Positions 11,489 to 23,036 of a stretch of DNA of 64,000 nucleotides are shown here, piece by piece. A program made the position numbers and the translations under genes. The stretch is from Camillea tinctor (Eukaryota; Ascomycota; Sordariomycetes; Xylariales; Xylariaceae). A model generated the notes under the pieces. That model was not told the origin of the DNA. It worked only from the letters and a program-made list of their open reading frames with translations, and did not search any database. The DNA lies in the NCBI GenBank assembly GCA_022578605.1, contig MU394116.1:1-64000 (forward strand), read 5' to 3'. The first letter of the stretch is position 1. The number at the start of each line of letters is the position of its first letter.

Positions 11489-13091
11489 AGTGGCTCATTT
11501 GAAGTGCTCAGATTGCTGGGATTGCACTGACCGCGTCTTGGGGCGGCAAGTCGACAGCTTCAAGAAGGACAAGGGACAAGGCAGGAAGATGGAGCTCGCA
11601 GAAGCCTGAAGAGGGGTAAGAAGTAAGAAACCGACCAACAAGCCTCCTGCATGTAGTATTGGCTGGAATCAATAAGTTTTTCTAGAATGGCAAATCTTGA
11701 TGAATTATGAACTTAAACCGAGACAAGCAATATTTTTATTCCCTTTGCCCTCTTTTTAGCGCAAGATGAGTGATGTCTATAGTTAAGGGCTGATAAGGGT
11801 CGGATGTTTGTCTGATGCCAGCCTGCCAGAGGTAGGGAGGGTTACCTGGGAGAGCAAGCCATCTTATGTATTTCATTTCGGCTGCATTAGGTATTGGCTC
11901 GATTGCCCTGTTTTTGTGGGCCAGCCTTGTGCCTCTTTCGCCACCATCGTCGCCGGCGTCAGCCAATAAGGAGCTTAACCTGCCGAGATTCAGAGCCTCA
12001 TGTTAATTTAGCCCCAAACCAGACTCCTGCCATACAACAAATGCGATATTTATGAGAGAGAAATAAAAAGTCTATTAAATTAGGTTAGCCTCCACGGAGA
12101 GCGACCACCTTCTATATGCGACGTGATAGGTGAATATATGCAAACAATCAATCGTGTAGGGCCGACAGTTTCCACCCTTCCCGACCTAAGCTTTGGCATA
12201 GCACCTCAGCCACCACAAACACCACAAACCTTTACGAAGGTATAATTTGTGTCACGCGACTAAAGCCGCAAGTATACCAACCGAGCAATTGGTGTAAATA
12301 CCTACGTATAAGTAATGGTGAAGTATGGAAATATTATTACACTCGTGTAATAATAAACCGCATATACCAAAAGCAGAAACTCGAGGTGCTATAGTTTGCA
12401 GTATGATGTATATGGTATGACATGGTACTAGTTCATGTAAACCGTAGGCAAGTAATCAACGCTGTAAAGAAATCATACACAGAAGTATATGTATATTTTG
12501 GTCGATTCGGGAAGATATGGTTGTTGTCACGGCTTGGGACATGAATCCACTTGCCTACCTAGATCTTCGACAATGACACAATGAAGCAAACATGTAAACA
12601 ATAGGGTTCAGGGTACGTACCTCACCTCACTATGTATTTAAACAGCTGCAGATGTCCCGTCTCCCATCTGCTTTTCCCTTTCTTCTTTAACTTCAGTATT
12701 TTCGTCAATAGTACAGGAATAAAAGCATTGACTTTCAACCACCTGCGCTGCCGTGACATCCAACACACTTGGGAATGAAGGCGTTGGGCGCCGAACCCTC
12801 TTTGTACTTATGTATCTGACAATCCTTATTACCCCACTTGGCATGTCTATAGAAAGGGCTAGGTAGTCGGTGGAGGAAGAGTTGAACTCTGTAGGTTAGG
12901 CTATTCTAAAACGAATATCTTGGTTTTTAGAATACAAGGCATTACCCCTTAACAATGTTCGATAATTATAATATAGAAGCCACATATTATAGGTAGAGAT
13001 ATATAAGAAATTTGGTATCATACGAGCAGTGCAACGTTCAAATAAGCGCCCCGATGGGTCATTTTGGCTGTATGTTGAGTACAACAATGAT
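11489..13091. other. spacer with no supported gene
   Basis: Short frames at 11736-11966, 12638-12844 and 12896-13087 (minus) have no family resemblance and no splice context. Between the 243-aa gene and the amino-acid permease I see only AT-rich spacer. Confidence 0.45.
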
Positions 13092-15219
13092 TTAATTCCA
13101 GATCCAGCTAACTAGACGTATCCAGCCTTTTTTCTCTACCTCTGGCTCATCCCATGGCTCCTCGGCCTTGTCGAATGCCTCGTCAAGCGGTATACTTGAA
13201 AGTGGTGCTACTTTGGTCTTTTTCATGTACTTCCAAATTAAGTATGCAGAGAGCACAAGAGGAATATCCCTGTTTGAAAGGGTCAGTGTTGAGTATGGCG
13301 TTGCCAAGGTAGAATGATTAGCGATGAAAACTTACAGATAAGATGAGACGAAAGAACTCGGGTCCCAATTGCCTTCCGTAAATACCTCGTACCCTCCAGT
13401 CAGAAGGATGAGTATGCACATGAAAAGTCCAGCATAGGAACTATAGACTAGGAAGACGCGTTAGTTGGATGGTGTTATGAGATAAGGGGTAATAAGGTCA
13501 AGGCACACTCACTTGTCCACCAGTTATGCCATGGCAATCGGGTATCCGAAATGTTTTGCCTCTTCATGGCTAGTTTCAGCCGTATATGGTTCAGTAGAAT
13601 AACAGACCACGACACCAAGACCCCCGCTGCCGTCAAGCTCACGAGCCACCAGAACACAGTCAATGCTCCGTTTGACAGACTCATAAAGCTAAGCAGCATA
13701 AAAACAGCGAAGAGAAGAACGCATACGTATGGCGTGCCCCAAGCAGTGGTGCGTAGGAAAACTTTCGGGGCTTGCCCTTTGAGCGCCAGACCGTAGAGAA
13801 CACGAGTCCCGGCGAGCAAGCTTTGATTGGATGCCGACCAGGCGGAGGTGATAACAACAGCATTGACCACTGATGGGATGGCGGGGATGCCAGCAGCAGA
13901 AGCCGCTATGACGAACGGGCTCTGTGCTGCCGAGCCGGATGAATCATCTAGACGCGGGTCGTTGCTAGCCACTAGCATGCCTACAACTAAGATGGCCAGC
14001 GTATAGAACACCACGATACGGATAAACACTCTCTTGCACGCAGCGGGGATGGCCTTTCTTGGATTCTGCGTCTCGGCGGCGGCCATGGCCAGAGACTCGA
14101 CACCGGCGAACGAAAACACAGCACTCGTCATGACGCTCCAGTAGCCAAGAAAGCGCCCGAAGCTGCCAGTAGTGATGTTCTCCACGAAAGGTCCGGGGTT
14201 CTGCCAATAAGCAAATCCGATACGCGGCGTGCCCGGGACACCGCCAAGGTCGATGACGAGACCGAGAATGATAAGAAAGAGGACAAGCAATATCTTCAAT
14301 ATAGCAAAGACAAACTCGACCTCGCCGAAAACTCGAACGAAGGCGAAGCCCACAGCCACGGTCAAGACAATGAAGATGACGATGAACACGGCAGGGTTGA
14401 GGTCTGTCCAGAATTGGAACAGCACACAGATTGCCGTAATCTCAGACGGGATGGACAAGATGTTGCCGTAGACCAGATTCCATCCCACGGCGAATCCCAG
14501 AGCAGGGTCGACGAGAAATTCGGCGTGGCGCACGAAGCTACCGGTGACCGGAAGCAAAGCAGATACTTCGCCAAGAGCGAATTGTACCGCGCACACGACC
14601 AGTCCGACGGTCAAGTATCCAAGCAAGGCACCGAGTGGGCCGCCCTTCTGGACGGCGCCTCCAAGGCCCAGAAACCTGCATTTGCGTAAATATGTCGTCC
14701 TAGAAACCCGAAACTCAACTATGAAGCTGGCAGGAATGCCATGCCTAGGTACCTAGGTAGATAGATGGTTTCTCATGAAAGAGGGGAGGGGCAGAGGGGA
14801 TGAAGGGGAAGAGGGTGAAGGGAGTGTAATAATAAAATAGATGATTATTTTTTTTTCAACATACTGTAGACATGATCAGTTAGCAACCTAGTTATTTATA
14901 GAACGCGACGGACTACATGTTTAGTAAAAAGCAGGTGACAAAAAAAGGAGAGCCATTTCTTTCTCTCTCTCATACATACCAGTCCAGTGCCGATGGCGCC
15001 AGCAATGCCTAGCATCGACAGATGACGCTGGGCCAGACCACGCTTGAGGTCGCGGTGCTCGGCGGCTGTGAGCAAGTCGCTACTGAGGTCGCCATCGTCA
15101 GATTCCACGTGCGAGCCGGTATCAAATGATCCGTATCCCGGCTGTTCTATAACTAGTTGGGATGTATCGGTGACAACAGATGTGATGTGGTTCGCATCCT
15201 TGTCGGGAACTCGGTCCAT
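13092..15219 (-). CDS. amino-acid permease, APC superfamily (YAT, DIP5-like) (4 exons)
   Basis: Exons 15219-14981, 14675-13513, 13447-13336 and 13269-13092 give 563 aa. The cytosolic N-terminus ends in LKRGLAQRHLSMLGIAGAIGTGLFLGLGG-type sequence, the conserved first helix of fungal amino-acid permeases, followed by about 11 more hydrophobic helices. Conserved blocks include SFVRHAEFLVDPALGFAVGW, the FAGVESLAMAAAETQNPRKA segment and SNQSLLAGTRVLYGLA. It should import amino acids by proton symport at the plasma membrane; substrate is not predictable. A longer frame starts at 15282 but with GTG; the first ATG is 15219, just after a run of C. The first intron is unusual: ordinary splicing is out of frame and only a two-step twin-intron removal restores the conserved GLFLG (see 14676-14980). 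Confidence 0.88.
14676..14980 (-). other. candidate spliceosomal twin intron (stwintron, [D1,2] type)
   Basis: Exon 1 ends ...GGACT (14981). The next base G (14980) is followed by a complete internal intron 14979-14864: GTATGT donor, GCTAAC branch, TCTACAG acceptor, 116 nt. Its removal joins G at 14980 to TATGTTG at 14863, creating a new GTATGT donor. The resulting external intron ends at the TGCAG at 14680-14676. Joining CT to GTTTCTG gives Leu-Phe-Leu, exactly the conserved GTGLFLG. Using only the outer GTATGT (14979) and TGCAG leaves one extra base and a frameshift. Confidence 0.75.
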
Positions 15220-16392
15220 TTCGGCCGGGGGGGGGGGGGATTCGCGTCGGTATCGAGCAATGAAGCTCAATGGAAATACCACGTTCTCAGATGAAGAGGT
15301 TGATGAATGAAATGCGATAGGTATGCAAGGGCATTTTTATAATTGCGGGTATATTAAGTAGTAGTAAATAACACCATTGGCGGTGACGATGATGCGATAA
15401 GCCAAGTTTGAAGAACTTTTGAAAAAAAAAATTTTTTAATATTATATTAACAACAAGATTCAAAATGGATATGAAAATGGATAATGAAAAGAACTAGGTT
15501 AGTGTCAATTGTCAATGGTAACATAAAAAGAAAGAAAGAGAAAGAAAAAAAGCACAAGACTACCCGATAAAAAGAACCCAGAGCTACCTAAGGTAGGTTA
15601 CAGCATAGCCCGTTATTGGTACTAACCTAACTTCATTATTACACACGTGATCCTCATATAACCCATATAATCCATGCTATTCCCGCCGTGTACGGAATAG
15701 TCCGTCTCTATAAGATAAATATAGTTACTTGTGTCAATTGTAGTGTAGTATTAGGTTGGTATGAAACCTTCCCCCTAGCCCCTTACTGCCATGCTATGTC
15801 TATTATATGTTACAGGGCCGCGATCATTCTCCCAATATATGATTCATACGTGACAACTTAACAAGCGATGCATGCCTATATACCTATTTCGCCGAATAAA
15901 TTTACGTTATAGCAGAAGATGGTGTCAAATTCTTTTCTGATTTGTCTCACAGGCACAATGAAGCCCCGAGTCACGATGTAACCGATTAGTTTCAACCAAG
16001 TAACAATTTTGTCTATTGCGCTATCTGGTCCAAATCAAATCGTATGCAACGCTATGTATTCGCTAATGCTATTATCAAATGCCAATGTGTTTTGCTGTTC
16101 ATGCATGATATGTCGTCGTGAGGTTGGATTTCCATTCGAGACAAGCCGCCAAGAAGAATAGAAATAAAAGAAAAGTAAGCAATTGTGAGGCCAGCTAGGC
16201 CAGAGGACAACAAAGGGTGAAGTTGGGGTTCGACGTCACGACCTCAAATATCTAGGAGAATGGCTAAGAGCAGCTTGACCGATAAATATCATCTTGCTGA
16301 ACCCCAGAGGCTTTCCCAAAGACCATCATAAATTTACTGCTGCAGAGGCCTACCAAGCCGCGAAAGGTTGCCCGACACTTCGACTTTCACTT
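15220..16392. other. spacer between amino-acid permease and SulP gene
   Basis: This is the promoter region of the permease and the 3' flank of the SulP gene. It contains an 11-12 base G run at about 15227-15239, an A/T homopolymer pair near 15420-15440 and purine-rich (AAAG)n-like sequence near 15525-15555. No gene is seen. Confidence 0.45.
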
Positions 16393-18896
16393 TCAAGGCT
16401 GTTCTGTTCTGTTCGTTGCCGGGGTGGTGTCACCGCTCGCCGCTGCACCCGCCCCAGTCTCTTCAAAATCCTCCACTTCTGTCATGCGGATCGCATCCCC
16501 CACGTCGTCTGCAAATCGGTGCCTGCCCCCGACAAGCTCAACAATACCGCTTCGCTCCATTAGCTTCCAAACTTCATTGGATCGACTGACCGGTCGACTG
16601 AAGAAGACTCTCACACCCCTATCACGGTAGTTGCGCACGATCTCTTCTAGTACCTGCGTACCAGAACCGTCCATGGACGTTACTCCATGAATATCGAAAA
16701 TGATGTTCCTGTTGCTCGCCTGTGGGCGCAGACGTGGTAACGCAGGGTGGGCATTACCCGTCCCGTACAGTTCCAGTCTTCGCAGCCTGTTCTTCAACTC
16801 ACCAGTGTTGGCGAAGGTGAGCGGTTCGGGTATCTTGACAATCAAGCAGCCTTCAATGAACTCGAGCTGTTCAGGGTGTTCCTCGGCGTTGGCGAATCTA
16901 TCGCTATTGGGAACGCGACCGAGGATCTGAATACGAGGTCGAGTCGCGTGGCGGATAACCTGCAGCAAAGAAAGACCGATGCCAATAGCGATTCCAAGGT
17001 TGAGCGAGAAGAAAACGGTCACTGCCAAGATAACGGCCATCAGGGAAAGCTCCGTCCAACCCTTGATCCGAATGAAGAATGATATGTCATGCGGTGCCTC
17101 CTCGATCAGCGACCAGGCAACTGCCATAATCAGCGCCGAGAGGACCGGTTTCTGTAACAAAGTTAGTAGGAATACTTCTATTGAGTGCTGGAGCGCCCAT
17201 TGAAAGACAAACTTACTGGAAGATAGTAGAACCAAGGTAGCAGATATAGGATGCAGATGACAGTGATGACGCTGATCAGGATCGAGCTCATCGGACTCTT
17301 GCCGCCGGTGGATTTGTTGACTTTGCTTCGTCCGTAACCACCGAAAGCCGGAATGGCCATGAAGCACGCGCCAAGGAGATTTGCCGTCCCCAATGCGATG
17401 AGCTCTCGATTAGGACTTAGCTGCATACCCTCGATTATCTCGCCACCACCTAAGCTCTTGGCAGCGACAGAGGACTCGAAAAATCCGAGCATTCCTATAA
17501 GGAAAGAAGTGCCCATAGCATCTCTAATGTGGCCCACATGCGACAGTTGGAACGGGTTGCGAAATGCGAAGACCTGGCCTGCCGCAGCTTCGACGTTGCC
17601 CAGAACTTCGACGCCATGTCTCTCCCAGTCGAGTTGGCGCGCTAGAACCGCAGACAACACAACCACTATCAGTCGATCCGGGAAATACGCTACTCCGGAA
17701 TATCGCGGTTGAAGTCTACGTTTGATTTCTCTGTAGGAATTTGTTGTCAGAACTCTTTCTGTCAAGCCGGACATCTTATACACTTACCGAAGCACCATAA
17801 TGACGCAAAAGCTCACAATGCCGACCAGGGCAGACAGTTGGTGCCTACCACCAAGATTCGACAACACAAACTGAAGCTTCTGCACGGTGGTGCCGTGAGA
17901 GATGCCAGGCGTATGCCTTGCTACCTTGCTGAGTCCTAAAACTGGTGTCATTTGGTCGATGAAGATGACCACACCAATAGCTGAGATGAAGCCACGCAGG
18001 AATGGTCGGCTCAGAACACTATCTAGAAAGCCAAGCCGGAAAACACCCATAATAAAGACGGTAGCGCCAGCCATACCGACAGCAATGCCAGCTATCTTAG
18101 CCTCCAAAACCGCGTTGTCGTCGTCGCCGTGACCAAGATCAATGCTATTCTTGATGATGGATCCGATAAGGAGAGACCCGGCCGCTTCGGGGCCAACCAC
18201 CATTTGGGGACAGCTGCCGAGTATGGCATATACGAAGGGTTGGAAGACAAAAGCGTAGAGCCCATTGATAGCGGGGACATGAGCCAGGTTATCAGCATAG
18301 GAGAGGGCCATGGGAAGATACATAGAAGCGATAGTTATAGCAGCCGTCAAGTCACCCGTAAACCAAGACAAGTTGTACTGCCTCATCCATATCAGGCAAG
18401 GCACGTAGTATGATGTGTACATCCACCAAGAATCCTTGATGCCATGCTGTTCAGCCAGTGCCCTGGAATTAGTCATGGTTTTGCTCTTCATCCTCCTCGA
18501 AAAAGCCTTTCTCCAGGGAGGCCTCGGAAATCGAGACCCGACCGACGAGTTCACGGAGCCTTCCGAGTCGGTGGTAGAGCCCATCTCAGAATCCAGATTC
18601 CTAGCAAGCCGCGAGGGACTAGAGGCACGAGGAGAAAAGGTACCATGATCGCAAGGACCTTCGTGGGCGCGTTCGTGTTGGAGGAGGGAAGTGGTTTCGC
18701 GAGGGGCGTCAGCACCATCGTAGAGTAGTCCGGCTCTGGCACTGGAACCTGCGCGGTGGGCCTCGTCTTCTAGGTCCTTAGACGAAGAGGAGGACAGCGT
18801 GCTGCTCTGGCGAAGACCACTTGGAGTTAACGGGGCATGATCATGGGGCTGAGGTTTAGAACCGGCTGCAACTGGGGGAAGCCTGGGTGGCGCCAT
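16393..18896 (-). CDS. SulP/SLC26-type anion transporter with STAS domain (3 exons)
   Basis: Exons 18896-17788, 17730-17217 and 17151-16393 give 793 aa. The first ~165 residues are a Ser/Pro-rich cytosolic tail with a basic stretch (KAFSRRMKSK). The sulfate-transporter core follows: YYVPCLIWMRQY, GDLTAAITIASMYLPMALSYA, INGLYAFVFQPFVYAILGS and the MVVGPEAAGSLLIG segment, then about ten more membrane helices including FFESSVAAKSL. The last ~180 residues are a STAS domain with FDIHGVTSMDGSGTQVLEEI, the region that carries the NTP-binding/regulatory site in SLC26 proteins. Overall arrangement resembles yeast YPR003C rather than the Sul1/Sul2 permeases, so an internal-membrane location is possible. 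Introns are 57 and 65 bp with good GTAAGT donors. Confidence 0.88.
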
Positions 18897-20918
18897 TGCT
18901 ACGATTTTCGCATCGGAGAGAGACTGAAGTATTTTATCTGGAGGGACAAAATCAAGTCGAGGGGTGATTTATCGGTCAGGTTTGGGTTCCGGTCCGGGTT
19001 CTGGTTCTTTTTCCTTCTTCTAATTCTTCTTCTTAATGACGACAGCAATAAGAATGTTTAGCTACAAGCAATTTTTTGAGATGATTAACAAGAGAGAGAG
19101 AGAAAGAAAAAGAAAAAGGGCTTAATGGTTCAATGTTCAGGTACGGTTGTAAAAAAAGAAGATTAGGCAATTAAGCAATCTCTAACATAAAACATAACCT
19201 ACAATAGGTAGGTAAATTGGGGGGGGCAATGGTGAAGATGTGGTGGTGATGTTGATGTTGATGGTGATGGTGATGATGATGGGTATTGGTGGGGAAGAAA
19301 GCCGTGAACCGTTCCAAAGTTGGTTTCAATGTTGTTTGTTACAAGATTTTACTTGATGCCAACCGATTGCCAAGAGGGAGATTAGGTCAGTGTTAAGTAA
19401 CACCAACCCGGCGTCAACTGCACCGGCCTAGAACCTGCCTCCTGGTAACCTGGTAGCCTATCAGAAGGCTCATAGAGGTCAGCCACAATGTCTTCTGGAT
19501 GTTTTGAGGTTAGACAGGTACCTTCTCGGAAGTATTTGGGGTCGTGCGGAGTAAGTGGCTGGTGATCTGGGATTTCCCACCTTGACACCTACCTAATGGT
19601 ATGTATCTGTAGGTTACATACATCATAGTACATATTGTAGGTTACCTACATGCGGTTATGTAGTACTAGTATATCCACCACCGCCGTTGAGTTCTTTTAC
19701 CTACAGCGTTCCACAGGTTCACAGTACGAAGATGTAGATATAGATTAAAGTAAAAAATAGAGTACCATATACCTCATTACCTAGTACCAGGTAACTGGAA
19801 AGTTCAAGTCGCTCCCCAATACATCAGACTACCCCGTAGTATGTAGCTCCAATTAATTCATGCAGAGAAACAATTCCTACTACCTATAACATCATCTCAA
19901 CCTTCACCCAGGCTGCCAGGCATACATACATACATTACCTACCCACGAAAAAAAAGAAGAAAAAAGAAAAGAAAAGGAGACATACAGTGTATTAGAAGTT
20001 GCTTACCCAAATGGCAGTAGTTAGTGCAGGTAGGCATAGATCCGTCCTATTGGAACCCCAGCTAACTTATTAATCAATCACATCAGCTTTTAGATGTATA
20101 CCACAGGATAACGGTGGAGAGGACATTGGAACTGTGGAGAGATGATCCCACGTAAGCGAGAAAAATCGGAGCATCACCCGATCAAGAGGGAAATGAGAGA
20201 CCTAACCTAGACCTGCATACACAGGACATGGCGTACATACGTGCATGCTGTGTAGTGCAAGTAGTATAAATCATTCGCAGTCGGGTGCAGACCGCTTCAG
20301 ATTACCATGTTGGGACTCCGCCGCGTGGTTGCAAGCATCGGACATCCCAGCACACGGCGTCATGATCCCGGCCCACCTCTAGTCCAACGACGCCTTTCAC
20401 TACCTACACCACCAATCCCCGCTCAGCTAAAGCATTTAGATGAGGGGAAGGGCAAGGGAAATCGCGGGGACCCCGCCCACCTCCCGGGGGTCTCATAACC
20501 GTGGACTGCTTGGCTTGTGGGGAGAAGGAAGGAGAGCACGAGGACAGGTTTTCATCTCGTTACCTCCCCCGCCAGCCTAAGCATCATAAAGGCAAGGTTA
20601 GTAACGAAGAATGGGGGTACTTGGGGAGAGAGATGGGGGAGATGGCGGAGATGGTGAGATGGGGGAGATGGGGGGTTGGCGTGGTAAGCAACGTATTGAA
20701 CAAGGGATGCAAAAGGGAAACTAGATAGACCGAGGTCATGCAAAGTACGGTCAGAGATCATTCGAGGGGTTGCGAAAATCAGTCGGAGAAGCAAATATTT
20801 ACTTAAAGACATCCCTTTCCCCCCCATCCAAAACCACGTTCTGTCTCCCAAGCTCGAACGCCCTCCCAGTTTGTGTTACCGGAAACCTCTCCTCCTAGGC
20901 TCAGACACGGAGAGAACC
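18897..20918. other. divergent promoter region, SulP gene and sugar transporter
   Basis: Two kilobases separate two divergently transcribed transporter genes. It holds a GATGTT/GATGGT tandem repeat (about 19239-19282), several AG-rich tracts (19090-19120, 19950-19985), TACCTA-type motifs and a run of GATGG words at 20635-20675. A 63-codon frame at 20307-20498 has no support. Confidence 0.5.
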
Positions 20919-22661
20919 ATGGCAGGTGGTGTCAAGAAACCCGTGAATATCTTCAAGCTCAAGGACTTGAACGAGCCGAAGAATGTCTTCAACTGGAGGC
21001 TATGGTTTGCTGTCATATCTTTTGGGCTCCTGGGCGCCGCTCGTGGTGTAGACGAAGGTCTCATCTCCGGTGCATTCGGCTCTCAGGACTTCCAGGACAC
21101 CATCAACTACTCCTCCTACAGCAAGGTTGAGCAGACCAACATCAAGGCCAATGTGTCGGCTATGGTACAAATCGGTTCCGTGGGCGGTGCCCTTTTTGCC
21201 TTCCTCATCTGCGACCGGATTGGCAGAATATGGGCCACGCGTCAGCTGTGCATTATCTGGCTCTTGGGTATCGCTATCTTCATGGGTCACAATGGCAGTC
21301 TAGGTGCTGTCTATGCCGGACGCTTCATTGCTGGTCTAGGTGTGGGCCAAACCCCCGTCGTTGGTCCAGTATACATCGCCGAGATTGCGCCCGCCTCAGT
21401 TCGTGGCCTCTGTACTTGTATATTTACCGGTTTCGTCTACGTTGGTATCGTCCTGGCCTACTTTACCAATTACGGTGCCGAGATCAATCTAGGAGATGAC
21501 ACACATGTTCGATGGGTAAGTTAACCTTGGCAATATTCCGCAAATCATATTCGCTAACCATTAACGTTCTCGCCCTAGCTTGCGCCAACGAGCCTTCACG
21601 TTATCTTCGCTGGCCTGATCTTCATACTCACCTTCTTCCAATACGAGTCACCTCGCTTCCTCATCAAGAAGGGAAATGTTGAGAAGGCCACCGAAAATAT
21701 GGCCCGTATCCGTCACCTGCCCCCCGACGATATTTACGTCGTCTCGGAAATCAATGCTATCCGCGCGGCCCATGAAGAGGAACTCGAGGCTACCAAGGGT
21801 TCTAGTTCACTTGGCGTCTTGAAGGAGATGTTCCTTGTCCCAAGTAACTTATACCGACTGTACCTGAGTATCATGGTCCAGTTCCTGTCGCAGTGGTCCG
21901 GCGCAGGGTCCATCACGTTGTATGCCCCGGATCTATTTAAGATCCTTGGCATTACTGGTGAAAACGAGTCGTTGCTAGTCACCGCCGTATTCGGTGTGGT
22001 CAAGTTTGTAGCCGCTATTCTCTGCGCCCTCTTCCTTGTCGATGTCATCGGCCGAAAGCGTGCCCTGCTTGTTGGCATCACCCTACAAGCCATTTCCATG
22101 GTATACATCGCCGGGTTCTTGACTGCGGTGCCCGAATTGGGCGTTGTCAGCGACTATGTACTACCACACGCTGAGCTCGGTGCGAGTCGTGGCGCAATTG
22201 CTATGATTTACATATCTGGATTCGGTTGGGCCCTTGGCTGGAACAGTATGCAGTACCTACTAACCGCCGAGCTCTTCCCCTTACGAATCCGTGCCGTGTC
22301 TACTTCTATTGCCATGACTCTCCACTTCGCTAATCAGTATGGCAACTCGCGTGCTGTACCCAATATGCTACTTCCCGAGTCTGAAGGCGGCATATCCCCT
22401 AAGGGCACCTTCTGGTGTTTTGCTGCTATCACCATAATTGGCGGTATATGGGTTTGGTTCTTTGTTCCCGAGACTGCCGGTCGTTCCCTAGAGAGCATGA
22501 ACCGGCTCTTTGAGCTGCCCTGGTACAAGATTGGTCTGCATGGGAACGAGAATGCAGAGATGATGGATCAAGCTATTAATGAAAAGCAGGAAGCGATGAT
22601 GGGAGCTGAGCATGTCGACGATGTAGATAAAACCCAGCAAGGTAGAGACACTCGTGTGTGA
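20919..22661 (+). CDS. MFS sugar transporter, SP family (2 exons)
   Basis: Exons 20919-21515 and 21579-22661 give 559 aa. The intron is 63 bp (GTAAGT...CCCTAG). The ATG at 20919 was chosen over an upstream in-frame non-ATG start. Twelve hydrophobic helices are expected. Sugar-porter signatures visible: CDRIGRIWATR after helix 2, RFIAGLGVGQTPVVGPVYIAEIAP in helices 4-5 (PESPR-like YESPRFLIKKG before the central loop), VDVIGRKRALL after helix 8 and FVPETAGRSLESMNRLF near the C-terminus. It should import a monosaccharide or related polyol/acid by proton symport. The start GLLGAARGVDEGLISG places it away from classical hexose transporters; substrate unknown. It is divergent to the SulP gene and converges on the sugar dehydrogenase at 23037-24377. 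Confidence 0.88.
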
Positions 22662-23036
22662 TGCCATAAATATCATCATCATCATCATCATCATCATAGA
22701 TAGACCTGGCTTTTATATACCAAACTTCTCAATGGGGATCAATAGATGTTTCAGGTTTGACAGTTGGCGTTTAAGTCACTGCATATCGAAAGAGACCGAC
22801 TGTCTCACGAATAAAAATAAGTTCGAGTCCATGTCTTCAAGGTTCTTAATTACATCGTCAGTAGGGTCTTTGACTTTGCATGCCATAGATATCGATTAAC
22901 GACAACTACATCATCAAGCTAACATGGCCAATAGTCGTCAAGAAATCTCTAAAGACTATATAGTGTACTATCAATGTACATGGTGTATAATACACCAAAG
23001 AAGAGAAGAGCGTAGCGTCATCGCAAGAAAGCTTTC
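22662..23036. other. convergent 3' spacer with (ATC)n microsatellite
   Basis: The region between two converging genes carries about eight ATC repeats at 22673-22697, directly after the sugar transporter stop codon. Nothing else is recognisable. Confidence 0.6.

Noticed and set aside
14896..15282. Start of the amino-acid permease at 15282
   Set aside because: That codon is GTG; the first in-frame ATG is at 15219.
16226..16250. GGGGTTCGACGTCACGACC as a tRNA B box
   Set aside because: No matching A box or acceptor stem could be found around it; other GTTCGA words in the window also failed.
20307..20728. Small frames upstream of the sugar transporter
   Set aside because: Low-complexity GATGG/GGGGA-rich promoter sequence without family support.
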